From positions 1 to 64,000 of the forward strand of contig JAUWGH010000011.1 in assembly GCA_030606485.1 (NCBI GenBank): 64,000 nt of DNA, given 5' to 3'. Shown piece by piece: positions 8,883 through 17,878 of the stretch (position 1 is the first letter of the stretch; the number at the start of each line of letters is the position of its first letter). Both the position numbers and the translations under genes were made by a program. The DNA comes from Promethearchaeota archaeon. GTDB taxonomy: Archaea > Asgardarchaeota > Lokiarchaeia > Sigyniarchaeales > SOKP01. Under the pieces are notes generated by a model. The model did not search any database. It was given only the letters and a program-made list of their open reading frames with translations, and was not told the DNA's origin.

Positions 8883-9842
8883 ATGAGACTGATAAAAATT
8901 AAAAGAATTCTTGTAATTGGGTCATGCGGTCAAATCGGTAGTGAACTTGTTCCGGCACTTAGAGAGAAGTATGGGAGTAAAAATGTAATTGCAACTGGAA
9001 GACGGACGCCTCCACCTAAAAGCATGCGTGAATCGGGACCGTTTATCTATCTGGAAGCCTTGAATCGTGATGCTCTCGCAAAAGTGATGTATGAGTATGA
9101 GATAAATACAATCTATCACATGGCTTCGATCCTTTCAGCAACTGGAGAAAAAATGCCTCAAACAGCTTGGGAGATAAACATGAATAGCCTAATAAATGTT
9201 CTTGAAATTGGAAGAAGATATAAAATTGAACGTATTATTTGGCCAAGCTCAATTGCCGCTTTCGGACCAACCACTCCGAGAGAACAAACACCAAATGACA
9301 CCATTCTCCAACCCACTACAATGTATGGAATAACAAAAGTGGCCGGAGAACTGTTAGCAGAATACTACTTTAAAAAATTCGGTCTCGACACTCGCTCAAT
9401 GAGACTCCCGGGCATTATCAGTAGTGAAACACCCCCAGGAGGGGGAACAACCGATTATGCCGTAGAAATCTTCTATGAAGCGATCAAGAATAAACGCTAC
9501 ACCTGCTTTGTTAAAGAAGACACTGTTCTGCCAATGATGTACATGCCAGATTGTATAAAATGTATGATCGATTTAATGGAAGCGGATGGTTCAAAATTGA
9601 CCCGTCATATATATAATGTGACGGGATTGAGTTTCTCTGCAGGGGAATTGGCAACTGAAATCAAAAAGCACATACCTGAATTCAAAATCGAGTACAAACC
9701 AGACTTTAGACAAGCAATTGCTGATTCTTGGCCTAAAACTATCGATGATTCCTTAGCACGTGAAGAATGGTCCTGGAATCCAAGCTATAATCTTACAACA
9801 ATGACAAAGGATATGCTTGAAAAACTAAATAAAAGATTGTAA
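8883..9842 (+). CDS. tdh: L-threonine 3-dehydrogenase, SDR type
   Basis: This 319-residue extended SDR has an N-terminal NAD motif (LVIGSCGQIGSEL) and the YxxxK active site (TTMYGITKVAGELL). Two stretches typical of the short-chain TDH family are ILSATGEKMPQTAWEINMN and LPGIISSETPPGGGTTDYA. It oxidises threonine to 2-amino-3-oxobutyrate, the substrate of the KBL-like enzyme encoded divergently upstream. Base composition is somewhat richer in G and C than neighbouring genes. The ~175-base divergent spacer with KBL would allow shared control. Confidence 0.88.
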   Translation: MRLIKIKRILVIGSCGQIGSELVPALREKYGSKNVIATGRRTPPPKSMRESGPFIYLEALNRDALAKVMYEYEINTIYHMASILSATGEKMPQTAWEINMNSLINVLEIGRRYKIERIIWPSSIAAFGPTTPREQTPNDTILQPTTMYGITKVAGELLAEYYFKKFGLDTRSMRLPGIISSETPPGGGTTDYAVEIFYEAIKNKRYTCFVKEDTVLPMMYMPDCIKCMIDLMEADGSKLTRHIYNVTGLSFSAGELATEIKKHIPEFKIEYKPDFRQAIADSWPKTIDDSLAREEWSWNPSYNLTTMTKDMLEKLNKRL

Positions 9843-9942
9843 ACGATACAACGATTTCTTGTTCTCCTTTAAAATCAACTCCATATTAAAAAAAAATATA
9901 ATTTTTATTTATAATTTTGGATTATATCCATTGAAGATATCT

Positions 9943-10275
9943 TTATTTGGGCATTGCTAGTCCTACTAACGGCAATGCTTCCTTTCCGGACATGAAAGTT
10001 TCTATTTCATACCTAAATCCTTCGATGTCTGAATACTCAAGTAACATTTGAATAGACAGACTCATAGCTTCTTCATATTTCCCTTTTTGTATTTCACTAA
10101 TAGCAATAACTTTCATGCCATCTTGAGTTGGTCTCACACCCACTCTTAATATAGGTTTTGCGATAGATGGATCATCAGGATATTTTTTAGTAACTTCTAA
10201 AAATTTTTTCCCAACCTCTGCTGATTTACCAGATGGAAACCAGCTGGTTGTTACCATCAATACCATTAGTTTCAC
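9943..10275 (-). CDS. small paralogous protein, family A (copy 1)
   Basis: This 110-residue soluble protein is clearly related to the genes at 10454 and 49391. Shared features are a TSWFPSGKSAEVGKKF-type opening, ending of strand 2 in VGVRPTQDGMKV, a middle acidic helix, and EGFRYEIETFMSGKEALPLV near the end. The pattern suggests a ferredoxin-like alpha/beta dimer, like small monooxygenase-type or DUF families, but I do not recognise a named function. A good ribosome-binding site (gaggtg) precedes ATG 10275. It shares a 22-base upstream element with its paralogues. Confidence 0.7.
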   Translation of the reverse strand: MKLMVLMVTTSWFPSGKSAEVGKKFLEVTKKYPDDPSIAKPILRVGVRPTQDGMKVIAISEIQKGKYEEAMSLSIQMLLEYSDIEGFRYEIETFMSGKEALPLVGLAMPK

Positions 10276-10293
10276 CTCATTTTAAATTTTATT

Positions 10294-10315
10294 TAATAAA
10301 ATTGGATTTTGAAAC
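10294..10315 (-). promoter_or_regulatory. conserved upstream element, copy 1
   Basis: Read on the minus strand this is GTTTCAAAATCCAATTTTAT plus TA, starting about 20 bases before the ATG of the gene at 9943-10275. The same string recurs before the paralogue at 10454 and, with two changes, before the one at 49391. The flanks around it do not match as well, so it may be a promoter/operator element or a 5' UTR feature. Confidence 0.45.
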
Positions 10316-10453
10316 AAAGAATAATTAAATTATTATGTATTTAAGTCTTTACATTTTCGTCAAGCTACAATTTAATTGATTCCTTCAAAAAAAAGGAAAA
10401 AAAAGAAAATTAGATATGAGAGATATTTTCAACACTAATTTTTTAAATTAGAA

Positions 10454-10774
10454 TTATTCTGGCATTCCTAGACCTACCATTGGCATGGCTTCTGCTCCTG
10501 ATAGATAAGTTTCAATTTCATATCTGAATCCTTCGACAGCACCAAACATAAGCATGCGTTTCATTTCAATATTTAATAACTTTTCTAAATCACCTTTTTT
10601 AGCTTCAGTGATAGAAATGGTTTTCATACCATCTTTAGTAGCCCTCGCACCTACTAATAAGACAGGTTTTTCAAAAGATTCCGTAGGATATTTTTTCATA
10701 ACTTCAATGTATTTCTTTCCAGCCTCAGCTGCTTTGCTAGGTGGAAACCATGAAGTTACCATAATTAATACCAT
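10454..10774 (-). CDS. small paralogous protein, family A (copy 2)
   Basis: This 106-residue paralogue of the gene at 9943 sits in tandem on the same strand. Matching blocks are VTSWFPPSKAAEAGKKYIEV, VLLVGARATKDGMKT, and EGFRYEIETYLSGAEAMPMV followed by GLGMPE. Differences are spread along the whole length, so the duplication is not recent. The start ATG follows an AG-rich site (agaaggt). No catalytic residue set is recognisable. A small alpha/beta dimer fold is inferred. Confidence 0.7.
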   Translation of the reverse strand: MVLIMVTSWFPPSKAAEAGKKYIEVMKKYPTESFEKPVLLVGARATKDGMKTISITEAKKGDLEKLLNIEMKRMLMFGAVEGFRYEIETYLSGAEAMPMVGLGMPE

Positions 10775-10800
10775 ATTTTTTACCTTCTTTTAATTTTTTT

Positions 10801-10822
10801 TAATAAAATTGGATTTTGAAAC
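10801..10822 (-). promoter_or_regulatory. conserved upstream element, copy 2
   Basis: On the minus strand it reads GTTTCAAAATCCAATTTTAT, identical over 20 bases to the copy at 10294-10315 and at a similar distance (about 27 bases) from the start of its gene. Identity here exceeds that of the coding regions, which argues for constraint. Confidence 0.45.
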
Positions 10823-11035
10823 GATTATATATTAAATTGGTGAGTATTTAAACTTTTTACAATTTTTGATAATTATTCAGATAGAAAATTAAGAATCAAA
10901 TGATACTATCAAGAAAAATATAGTTATATTGTTTTTTTAAGAAATTAACAAAATTTATTTTCAAAACTTAATTTATTTAAATAAATTACTATTTAGAAAT
11001 TAAATCTTCCATCTAAATTTATTAATTTGGTAATT

Positions 11036-12568
11036 ATGAGCGAGAAAATGAATGTATTATTTATAATGACCGATCAGCAACGAGCTGATCATTTAAGTTG
11101 CGCTGGAAATCCTGCATTAAAAACACCAAATATTGATAGTATAGGAAAAGATGGTATTCGATTCACCAATGCTTTTTGTGCTAATCCTATGTGTATGCCA
11201 AATAGAGCAAGCATGGTTACAGGGTTATATCCAATGGTGCATGGTGTTAGAAGCAATGGAATTAATTTATCTACAGAAATTCCTACTCTAGCCAAGGTTT
11301 TGAAAAAAAGGGGGTATCATACAGCTGCTGTAGGAAAAATGCACTATCAATTTTGGACACCTCCATATAAAATGAAAACTAAATCAACAGAATGTATTGG
11401 TGATTGGTTCGCTGAGAAAGTAGGTAATAATCCTGTACGAGAAAATTTCCCTATCCCATATTATGGATTTGAGGATGTAGAAATGGTACTAGCACATGGT
11501 ACCATGTGCAGCGGACATTACTTTAATTGGTTAAAAGAAAGAAATCCCAAGTATATACCACATTTGAAAAAAAAATATCTGAAATTTCTAGATAATTTTT
11601 TTACATTATTTTGTGATCTTGATTTATCGGAAGAGTATTATAACACTACCTACGTAAAAGAGCGATCTATTGCCTTCCTTGAAAGGTATGCCCATGGAGA
11701 TTACGAGAACAAACCATTCTATTTGCATTGTTCATTTCCAGATCCACACCATCCAGTCTGTCCACCAGGAAAATATAAAGATATGTATAATCCTGATAAA
11801 ATTAATTTCCCCTCGAGTTTTGATGATATCGAGAATTTACGTAATCATCCATTTTTAGGACCACTTTTAGAGGAACCTGTTATTAGAGGGGCGATGTTGC
11901 GTGAATCAACGGAGGAAGAAGTTCGAAATTTTATGGCTTTAACTTATGGATCCTTAACTATGGTCGATGATGCGGTAGGGGAAATTTTAACCACTTTAGA
12001 AAAGTTAGGTTTGACTGATAATACAATAGTAATGTATACAAGTGATCATGGAGATTTAATGGGAGAGCATGGAATGTTGTTAAAAGGACCTTGCCCTTAT
12101 AATTGCTTATTAAACGTCCCTTTACTGTGGAAAGTACCTGGTTTGACAAAACCGTCAGTTTCAGATTCTTTGGTAAGCTCAATTGACTTCACACCGACTA
12201 TTCTCAACATTTTGAATATTAAAGAACGACATCAACCTCCAAATATGCAAGGTCTTGATATAACCTCAATTTTAGAAGATCCTAACAAAAAAGTTAGAGA
12301 TTGTTTTTTAATTGAGGAGGACGAAGAAGTCGGTCCTTACGGTCCTCTTTACACAAGAGTAAGACATTTAATTACAGATACCCATAAGCTAACAGTTTAT
12401 GCAGAATTACCCAGATTTGGGGATTTATTCGACCGTAAGAACGATCCAGACGAGATAAATAATTTATGGTATGATGAGAAGGAACTACAATGCAAAATGT
12501 TGGATAAAATACTTCATGAAAGCCTTAAAATGCAAAGTCGTTATCCTAAAAGAGTATCTGCTACATAA
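11036..12568 (+). CDS. sulfatase, formylglycine type
   Basis: The start is ATG 11036 rather than the TTG at 11027, giving ~510 residues. The N-terminus has the metal site MTDQQRADHL. Cys53 sits in the sulfatase signature CMPNRASMVTGLYP (CxPxR), which needs conversion to formylglycine. The second metal site is YTSDHGDLMGEHG. It belongs to the alkaline phosphatase superfamily, hydrolysing sulfate esters, or phosphonate esters in some relatives. There is no signal peptide, so the enzyme is likely cytoplasmic. No sulfatase-maturating enzyme is evident in the window; the radical SAM gene at 39741 is too small for anSME. Confidence 0.85.
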   Translation: MSEKMNVLFIMTDQQRADHLSCAGNPALKTPNIDSIGKDGIRFTNAFCANPMCMPNRASMVTGLYPMVHGVRSNGINLSTEIPTLAKVLKKRGYHTAAVGKMHYQFWTPPYKMKTKSTECIGDWFAEKVGNNPVRENFPIPYYGFEDVEMVLAHGTMCSGHYFNWLKERNPKYIPHLKKKYLKFLDNFFTLFCDLDLSEEYYNTTYVKERSIAFLERYAHGDYENKPFYLHCSFPDPHHPVCPPGKYKDMYNPDKINFPSSFDDIENLRNHPFLGPLLEEPVIRGAMLRESTEEEVRNFMALTYGSLTMVDDAVGEILTTLEKLGLTDNTIVMYTSDHGDLMGEHGMLLKGPCPYNCLLNVPLLWKVPGLTKPSVSDSLVSSIDFTPTILNILNIKERHQPPNMQGLDITSILEDPNKKVRDCFLIEEDEEVGPYGPLYTRVRHLITDTHKLTVYAELPRFGDLFDRKNDPDEINNLWYDEKELQCKMLDKILHESLKMQSRYPKRVSAT

Positions 12569-12650
12569 ATTAAAATAATGTTCTTATTTTAGATTTTAGT
12601 TTTATAAAAGATGATTTTATTGAAATAAAATATTCACTTGAATTCGAATC

Positions 12651-14060
12651 ATGAAATTAAAGATATTGTTTGTAAGTGATCTACACAGTAGGTATGAGGA
12701 GATGGCAAAAATTGCATCTATTATTGAGGAGATAAAAGATGAGAACACTATAATTTTAGATATAGGTGATAATGCAGACTTTTCACGGTTAGAAACTGAA
12801 GGTACCCAAGGTAAAATAAGCACGGATATTCTTAATGAGATTGGATTTCATGCCAGAGTATTTGGAAATAATGAAGGGTTTGTAGAAATTGAGATCGGTA
12901 GAAAAATGGCTGAGAATTCCTTGTGTCCTGTTATTACTTGTAATATGTATGATATTAATGGTCAAAAGCTTGATTATCTAAAAGATTATGTAATTATCGA
13001 CATGAAAGGATTAAAAATTTTAATGATTGGGGTAACCGCACCATATAATGAATTTTATCATCTTTTTGGAATTCATATGAAAGACCCTCTAGAAGAGATA
13101 AAGCGGGTTCTTTCCAAATTAAGTAAAGAAAAATACGATCTTCTGATCCTCCTTTCACATCTTGGATTAACTCACGATAAAGAATTAGTCACTAAAATTG
13201 CAAATATTGATATAATAATCGGAGGGCATTCTCATACAGTTCTTACAGAACCAATTAGAGAAAATGGTACCATTATCTGTCAAGCTGGAGGTTATGGAGA
13301 ATATCTAGGTGAACTAGTTATAGACTACGATAAAAAAAGAAATATAATTAAAGAATTTAAAGGAAAACTAATCCCAGCAGCAAATTTTCCACCACATCCT
13401 AAAATTAGTGATATAATCCTTCGCAATTCTAAAGAGGCAGAAAAATTCTTGTCCCGACCTTTATATTCTATTATTGTTACATTAAAACATTCATTAACCG
13501 AAGAAAACGAGATTGGAAATCTTTTAGCTGATGCATTAAGAGAAATGTTCAATAGCGATATAGGAATAATAAACAGTGGTGTTTTAAATCAAGGAATTGA
13601 AAAAGGAATTATTACAAAAAGCCTACTTTTTAAGATATGCCCCTCACCATTAAACCCAACCCTTGTAGAACTAAAAGGGAGCGACCTCTTGATAACCTTA
13701 GAAAAATCTCTCCTTACTAGATATCAACTAATGGATGGAGAAGGAGCTGGATTTAGAGGAAAATATCTCGGAAACATTCAAATATCAAATAATGTTCGTG
13801 TTGCTTTTAATCCTAATAAAAAACCATTAAATAAGATTAATTATGTTAAAATTAATAATACTCTTTTAGATCCTCAACAATGGTATAGAGTAGGGACTTC
13901 TGATTATCTTCAACGTGGAACAGGTTATACGGATTTGAGCAATTGCAAACACGTAAAATATCATCCCGATTGGTTGCGTGATATACTTGAAAAATATTTG
14001 AGTAAGAAGAAATTCATAAAAATGGCATCTTTTAAAAGGTTTATCCCGCAACCAAAATAA
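12651..14060 (+). CDS. 5'-nucleotidase/UshA-like metallophosphoesterase
   Basis: This 469-residue protein has two domains. The N-terminal metallophosphatase domain shows FVSDLHSR, ILDIGDNADF, FGNNEGF, ILLSHLGLTHD and IIGGHSHTVL, the ordered metal motifs. The C-terminal nucleotidase domain starts near residue 285, with IGIINSGVLNQGIEKG and LVELKGSDLLITLEKSLL. The GNH(E/D) motif reads GNNE here, so the usual catalytic His of the His-Asp dyad is Asn. There is no signal peptide, unlike periplasmic UshA. The reaction is probably hydrolysis of a nucleotide or related phosphoester; the His change leaves activity uncertain. Confidence 0.78.
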   Translation: MKLKILFVSDLHSRYEEMAKIASIIEEIKDENTIILDIGDNADFSRLETEGTQGKISTDILNEIGFHARVFGNNEGFVEIEIGRKMAENSLCPVITCNMYDINGQKLDYLKDYVIIDMKGLKILMIGVTAPYNEFYHLFGIHMKDPLEEIKRVLSKLSKEKYDLLILLSHLGLTHDKELVTKIANIDIIIGGHSHTVLTEPIRENGTIICQAGGYGEYLGELVIDYDKKRNIIKEFKGKLIPAANFPPHPKISDIILRNSKEAEKFLSRPLYSIIVTLKHSLTEENEIGNLLADALREMFNSDIGIINSGVLNQGIEKGIITKSLLFKICPSPLNPTLVELKGSDLLITLEKSLLTRYQLMDGEGAGFRGKYLGNIQISNNVRVAFNPNKKPLNKINYVKINNTLLDPQQWYRVGTSDYLQRGTGYTDLSNCKHVKYHPDWLRDILEKYLSKKKFIKMASFKRFIPQPK

Positions 14061-14272
14061 ATATCTTAATTTTTTATTAATTCGCAATGCTTTAGTTAAA
14101 TTCTTTATTCACTAACTAACAAGTTCTATAGAATTTAATTAATCGGTAAAGAATTTAAGTTAAGTTATCTATTTTGATCAAATTTAAATAAATGAGATAT
14201 TTTATCAATGCTAAAGGAAAAAAGATTATTAATTTTTTAGCTAAAAATATTTGCATTCAATTCTATTAAGGG

Positions 14273-14644
14273 ATGAAAAAGGTGGATTATTGTCCTAATT
14301 GCGGCGAAAAAATAGAAGGGACAGAAATATATTGCCCTTTTTGTGGATCTTTATTTCAAGAAACTGTTGAAGTGGAGAAGAAAGAAAAAGAAAGAGAAAT
14401 TGCAGATTTAAAACAAAAAATTGCCCAGTTAGAAAAACAAGTAGGAGCTTCGAAAAAAAATGAAATAGAAATACTTAGAAGTGAAGTCTCGGATCTGCAA
14501 CAACAATTAATATTGCAAAAAACTCAACAAGTAGAAATAAAACCTGTAGAAAAGAAGAAAAAAACAGATGAAGGATGTTCTAATTGCTTATGTTGCATAA
14601 TTCTTATAATTATTGTGGCAACAATATTTTATTTTTTATCGTAA
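14273..14644 (+). CDS. zinc-ribbon, coiled-coil, tail-anchored membrane protein
   Basis: This 123-residue protein has three clear parts. A zinc ribbon comes first (YCPNCGEKIEGTEIYCPFCG, residues ~6-25). A charged coiled coil follows (IADLKQKIAQLEKQVGASKK and on to ~90). A C-terminal anchor (CIILIIIVATIFYFL) is preceded by a Cys cluster, CSNCLCC. The layout predicts a cytoplasmic head attached by its tail to the membrane. Zinc-ribbon/coiled-coil scaffolds recur in this window (42090, 50211). The role is unknown; adaptor is a guess. Confidence 0.65.
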   Translation: MKKVDYCPNCGEKIEGTEIYCPFCGSLFQETVEVEKKEKEREIADLKQKIAQLEKQVGASKKNEIEILRSEVSDLQQQLILQKTQQVEIKPVEKKKKTDEGCSNCLCCIILIIIVATIFYFLS

Positions 14645-14656
14645 ATAAGTAATTTA

Positions 14657-15529
14657 TCATTTATATTTTAATAGAAAATCCACTAGTTCTAGATTTTTCC
14701 TAAACAAATCATAAATCTGCGTGCTTTGTTTCCCTTTCATCAATTTAAGCAACTCCTTGATGTTATAATCTGTTTCGCCAATTTCTTTTTGAAGCTCAGG
14801 TAATAGTTCGAATAGTAATTGTTGATTTAAAACTTTACCATTATAGCGACGTCCAGCCAAATTACTCGCAAGAAATAAATATATTGGTGAAATTGCTTCT
14901 GGTGGATCTGCTTTAAGGCTTGTTTGTCCTAAATCTTTCATATCTTCTATCAACTTAGTTTGGATTGCTCCTGGCAAAATAACACTCACTTGAATATTGT
15001 TGTGACCCACTTCGGCTTGCAGACATTTAGCCATAGTAGTAACAGCTGCTTTAGAGGCAGAATAAGCAACTTTATAACCACTGAAATAAACATTTCCTTG
15101 AACCGAGGAGGTCATAATGATTTTTCCCCCACCATGTTCGACCATATTAGGAAGAATTTGCTTAGTCATTATATAGGATGCCATGAAGTTTAGATTGAAT
15201 AATTTCTGAGCTTTTTCAAGAGGAAAATCGATCATTGTGGAATAATGGGTCATACCAGCATTATTTACGAGAATATCACATCTATTGAAATTTTCAAAAT
15301 ATTTTTTGGCGCACTCCTTCACATTCTCAAGTATAGTTAAGTCAGTTGGGATGGAGAAACATTTTACACCATAACTTTCAATTTCTTTATGAGTCTGATC
15401 TAATTCATTCTTTTCAAGAGCCGTAATCGCCACATGAGCACCATTTTTTGCAAATTCAAGCGCAACAGCCCTTCCAATACCACGCCCTCCACCAGTCACT
15501 AAAGCGTATTTTCCTTCCAGAAGTTTCAT
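14657..15529 (-). CDS. short-chain dehydrogenase/reductase
   Basis: This is a classical SDR. Motifs are LVTGGGRGIGRAVALEF for cofactor binding, ILVNNAGMTH, MTSSVQG and the YSASKAAVTTMAK active site. The ATG at 15529 is preferred over the TTG at 15532; an AG-rich site (ggagag) lies upstream. The C-terminus carries ~50 extra residues (LPELQKEIGETDYNIKELLK...) beyond a typical 245-residue SDR, possibly a small helical cap. The substrate is not predictable; a 3-oxoacyl or sugar-alcohol reductase role is possible. It converges on the zinc-ribbon gene at 14273. Confidence 0.82.
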   Translation of the reverse strand: MKLLEGKYALVTGGGRGIGRAVALEFAKNGAHVAITALEKNELDQTHKEIESYGVKCFSIPTDLTILENVKECAKKYFENFNRCDILVNNAGMTHYSTMIDFPLEKAQKLFNLNFMASYIMTKQILPNMVEHGGGKIIMTSSVQGNVYFSGYKVAYSASKAAVTTMAKCLQAEVGHNNIQVSVILPGAIQTKLIEDMKDLGQTSLKADPPEAISPIYLFLASNLAGRRYNGKVLNQQLLFELLPELQKEIGETDYNIKELLKLMKGKQSTQIYDLFRKNLELVDFLLKYK

Positions 15530-15663
15530 CAAATCATTCTCTCCAGTTATTTTTAATTAGTTGATAATTAAAATCAATTTTATCAAAATAAATTATTCTT
15601 TTTTAAAAAAATTGCTGTAAGATAAAAATTTCAGAAGAAATGGCCTTATTATTTTCTATAAGA

Positions 15664-16599
15664 TTATACACCAAATAGTAAAATTAAGATCCATAGAAGA
15701 GAAAAACTGATAATAATACTTAAATTCACTAGCATACTAATTATCTTTTGGTCATACTCAAATTCTACAGAAAACGGAATAACTGCAAGACCTATTGGTA
15801 AAACTAATGAAACAGTGATAACTACTCTATATAGATGAGGAAATTGGTCGATGGGTAAGAAAAAGAATAATGAGAGACCAATAGAAAGTCCAATTAAATA
15901 GCGCATTATGAGAACTTTTAAAATTACGTTCCATTCTGCTTTTTCAAATTTGAAACTCAAATAAATGCCTAATAAGAGCAATGTTAAAGCCGTGTTTGCT
16001 CTTGCGAAAATATCCAATATATCTGTAATAAAAATTGGCATGATGAAACCCGAAAAATTTATTGTAAGGGCTATAACATAACTCATTAAAGGTGCTGACT
16101 TTAGTAAGCGTTTGGCAACATGTTTAAAATCCACATTTTTTTCTTCATTATTGAGTGCTGGTGAAAAAATGCAACCAACGATATAACAGAATAAAAATAC
16201 TGTTAAAGCATTACCCGCATCAACTAGAACTATATATTGTAATCCCTCTTCGCCCCAAATCCCTTCTACTAATGGAAATGCTAAATGAACAACATTAAAT
16301 CCAATCACAGTCATTAATATTAGCCCTTTTATATTTCTCGGATAATTTCTAAATAAAATAAGGGCAATACCTAGCATTCCAAGTCCAAAAATTATGTGAA
16401 TTAACGGTATTAAACTCAATGATAAATTAAATTCAATGGTGCTTGTTACCTTTAAGATAATTGCCGGTAACGTGACATTAAATATGATTTTTGCAATAAT
16501 CTTGCCATTTTCTTCTTTAATTATATTTGCTTTTTTAAGAATAAAACCAATTAAAATTATCGTTAATGATAAAAGGAAAGTATAATTTACATCTGCCAT
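15664..16599 (-). CDS. AEC-family (auxin efflux carrier-like) permease
   Basis: This 311-residue protein has about ten membrane helices split 5+5 around a loop (FSPALNNEEKNVDF). The opening helix ILIGFILKKANIIKEENGKI and ARIIFNVTLPAIIL-like region (here IAKIIFNVTLPAIILKVTST) are typical of AEC proteins, and the central NALTVFLFCYIVG segment resembles the substrate crossover. Family members move carboxylates such as malate or malonate. It lies next to the BKACE/ADC enzymes, which would fit an organic acid substrate, but this is inference. Confidence 0.75.
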   Translation of the reverse strand: MADVNYTFLLSLTIILIGFILKKANIIKEENGKIIAKIIFNVTLPAIILKVTSTIEFNLSLSLIPLIHIIFGLGMLGIALILFRNYPRNIKGLILMTVIGFNVVHLAFPLVEGIWGEEGLQYIVLVDAGNALTVFLFCYIVGCIFSPALNNEEKNVDFKHVAKRLLKSAPLMSYVIALTINFSGFIMPIFITDILDIFARANTALTLLLLGIYLSFKFEKAEWNVILKVLIMRYLIGLSIGLSLFFFLPIDQFPHLYRVVITVSLVLPIGLAVIPFSVEFEYDQKIISMLVNLSIIISFSLLWILILLFGV

Positions 16600-16824
16600 T
16601 TTTTATTATTCTACATATTTTTTCGACTCAATAGAACTATTTAGAATAATTAATTGGTCTATTAATTCATTTTCTTTTTATTTAATCCGCAAAACTTTTT
16701 ATTTTATAGACATATTTGGAAGAAAATAAAGAAGAAAGATGTAATAATAGAAAGGCTTTATCCGATAAAAAATTTTAAATAATGTCATCAGTAAATTAAA
16801 TTATTAATATAAGAGATAATTGAA

Positions 16825-17742
16825 ATGAAACCAAATCTTCTTTCAGAGAAAAAAGTAATTATAACCGTTGCGATAACCGGAGGGATACATGGAAAGTGGG
16901 CGACCTCTTCGCTACCGATAACTCCAGAGGAGCAAGCTCAAGATGCTTTGGAATGTTATAATGCAGGTGCATCAATACTCCATCTTCACGTACGTGATCA
17001 TGATGGTCAAAATACAGCCGATATAAATGTATATAATGAAGCAGTAAAATTAATTGGTGAGAAGTGCCCAATTATTAGGCAGATCGGTAATGGAATTGGA
17101 GCACGTCTAGAAACAACTACAACTATAACAAGATATGGTAGAAAAGCGGTAAAATCCAAGATTGTGCAACCATCACTGGAAGCAAGACTGAACCTACTTA
17201 CAATTGAGCCTATACCTGAAATGTTCACTATTAACGCTGGATCATTTGAATTCAGAACTCCTTATGGTGGGGGGTTATTCGATAATCCAATGGATTTTAA
17301 TAGAAAATTTGTTAAAGGATGTAAAAAATTGGGTTGTGGTATTGAGATTGAAGTATATGATTTAAGCCATATTGCTAATATTATGGAACTTGTCGATAAA
17401 GGCATATTAATACCACCTCTGCACTTTAGCCTTGTTTTGGGAATTAAAGGGGGCGCTCCTGCAACGGTAAAGAATCTATTAAGCATGATTGAGCTACTTC
17501 CCGAGGGATCAACGTGGCAAGTTGTTACAGTTGGTAAATTCCATTTACGAACCACTCTTATCGCTATGTCAATGGGGGGTAATGTTAGAACTGGGCTCGA
17601 AGATACTATTTATTACCAGAAGGGGGTACCAGTAAAAAGTAATGCACAACTAGTGGAACGCATGGTTAGATTAGCCCGAGAAATAGGAAGAGAACCAGCC
17701 ACAGTTGATGAGGCAAAAAAAATGTTGGGATTAAAAAAATAG
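16825..17742 (+). CDS. BKACE (beta-keto acid cleavage enzyme, DUF849)
   Basis: This 305-residue TIM-barrel protein opens with KVIITVAITGGIHGKWATSS and carries the zinc motif ILHLHVRDHDG. The C-terminal pattern GKFHLRTTLIAMSMGGNVRTG plus LEDTIYYQKGVPVKSN is standard for the family. BKACE enzymes condense a beta-keto acid with acetyl-CoA and cleave it to acetoacetate and a new acyl-CoA. The acetoacetate-decarboxylase-like gene at 19440 and the carrier at 17879 are immediate neighbours, which suggests a shared beta-keto acid route. The specific substrate (for example 3-keto-5-aminohexanoate) is not determinable. Confidence 0.85.
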   Translation: MKPNLLSEKKVIITVAITGGIHGKWATSSLPITPEEQAQDALECYNAGASILHLHVRDHDGQNTADINVYNEAVKLIGEKCPIIRQIGNGIGARLETTTTITRYGRKAVKSKIVQPSLEARLNLLTIEPIPEMFTINAGSFEFRTPYGGGLFDNPMDFNRKFVKGCKKLGCGIEIEVYDLSHIANIMELVDKGILIPPLHFSLVLGIKGGAPATVKNLLSMIELLPEGSTWQVVTVGKFHLRTTLIAMSMGGNVRTGLEDTIYYQKGVPVKSNAQLVERMVRLAREIGREPATVDEAKKMLGLKK

Positions 17743-17878
17743 TTAATATTAATCTAAGAATTTTTATAGAGCGATTTTCTATTATTTTTATTAAATTCAA
17801 GATTCCTGCTTTAAAAAATGATTATAACTAATTAATTGATAAATAGAAAAAAAAAAATTAAAAATTAAAAAAGAAAAT

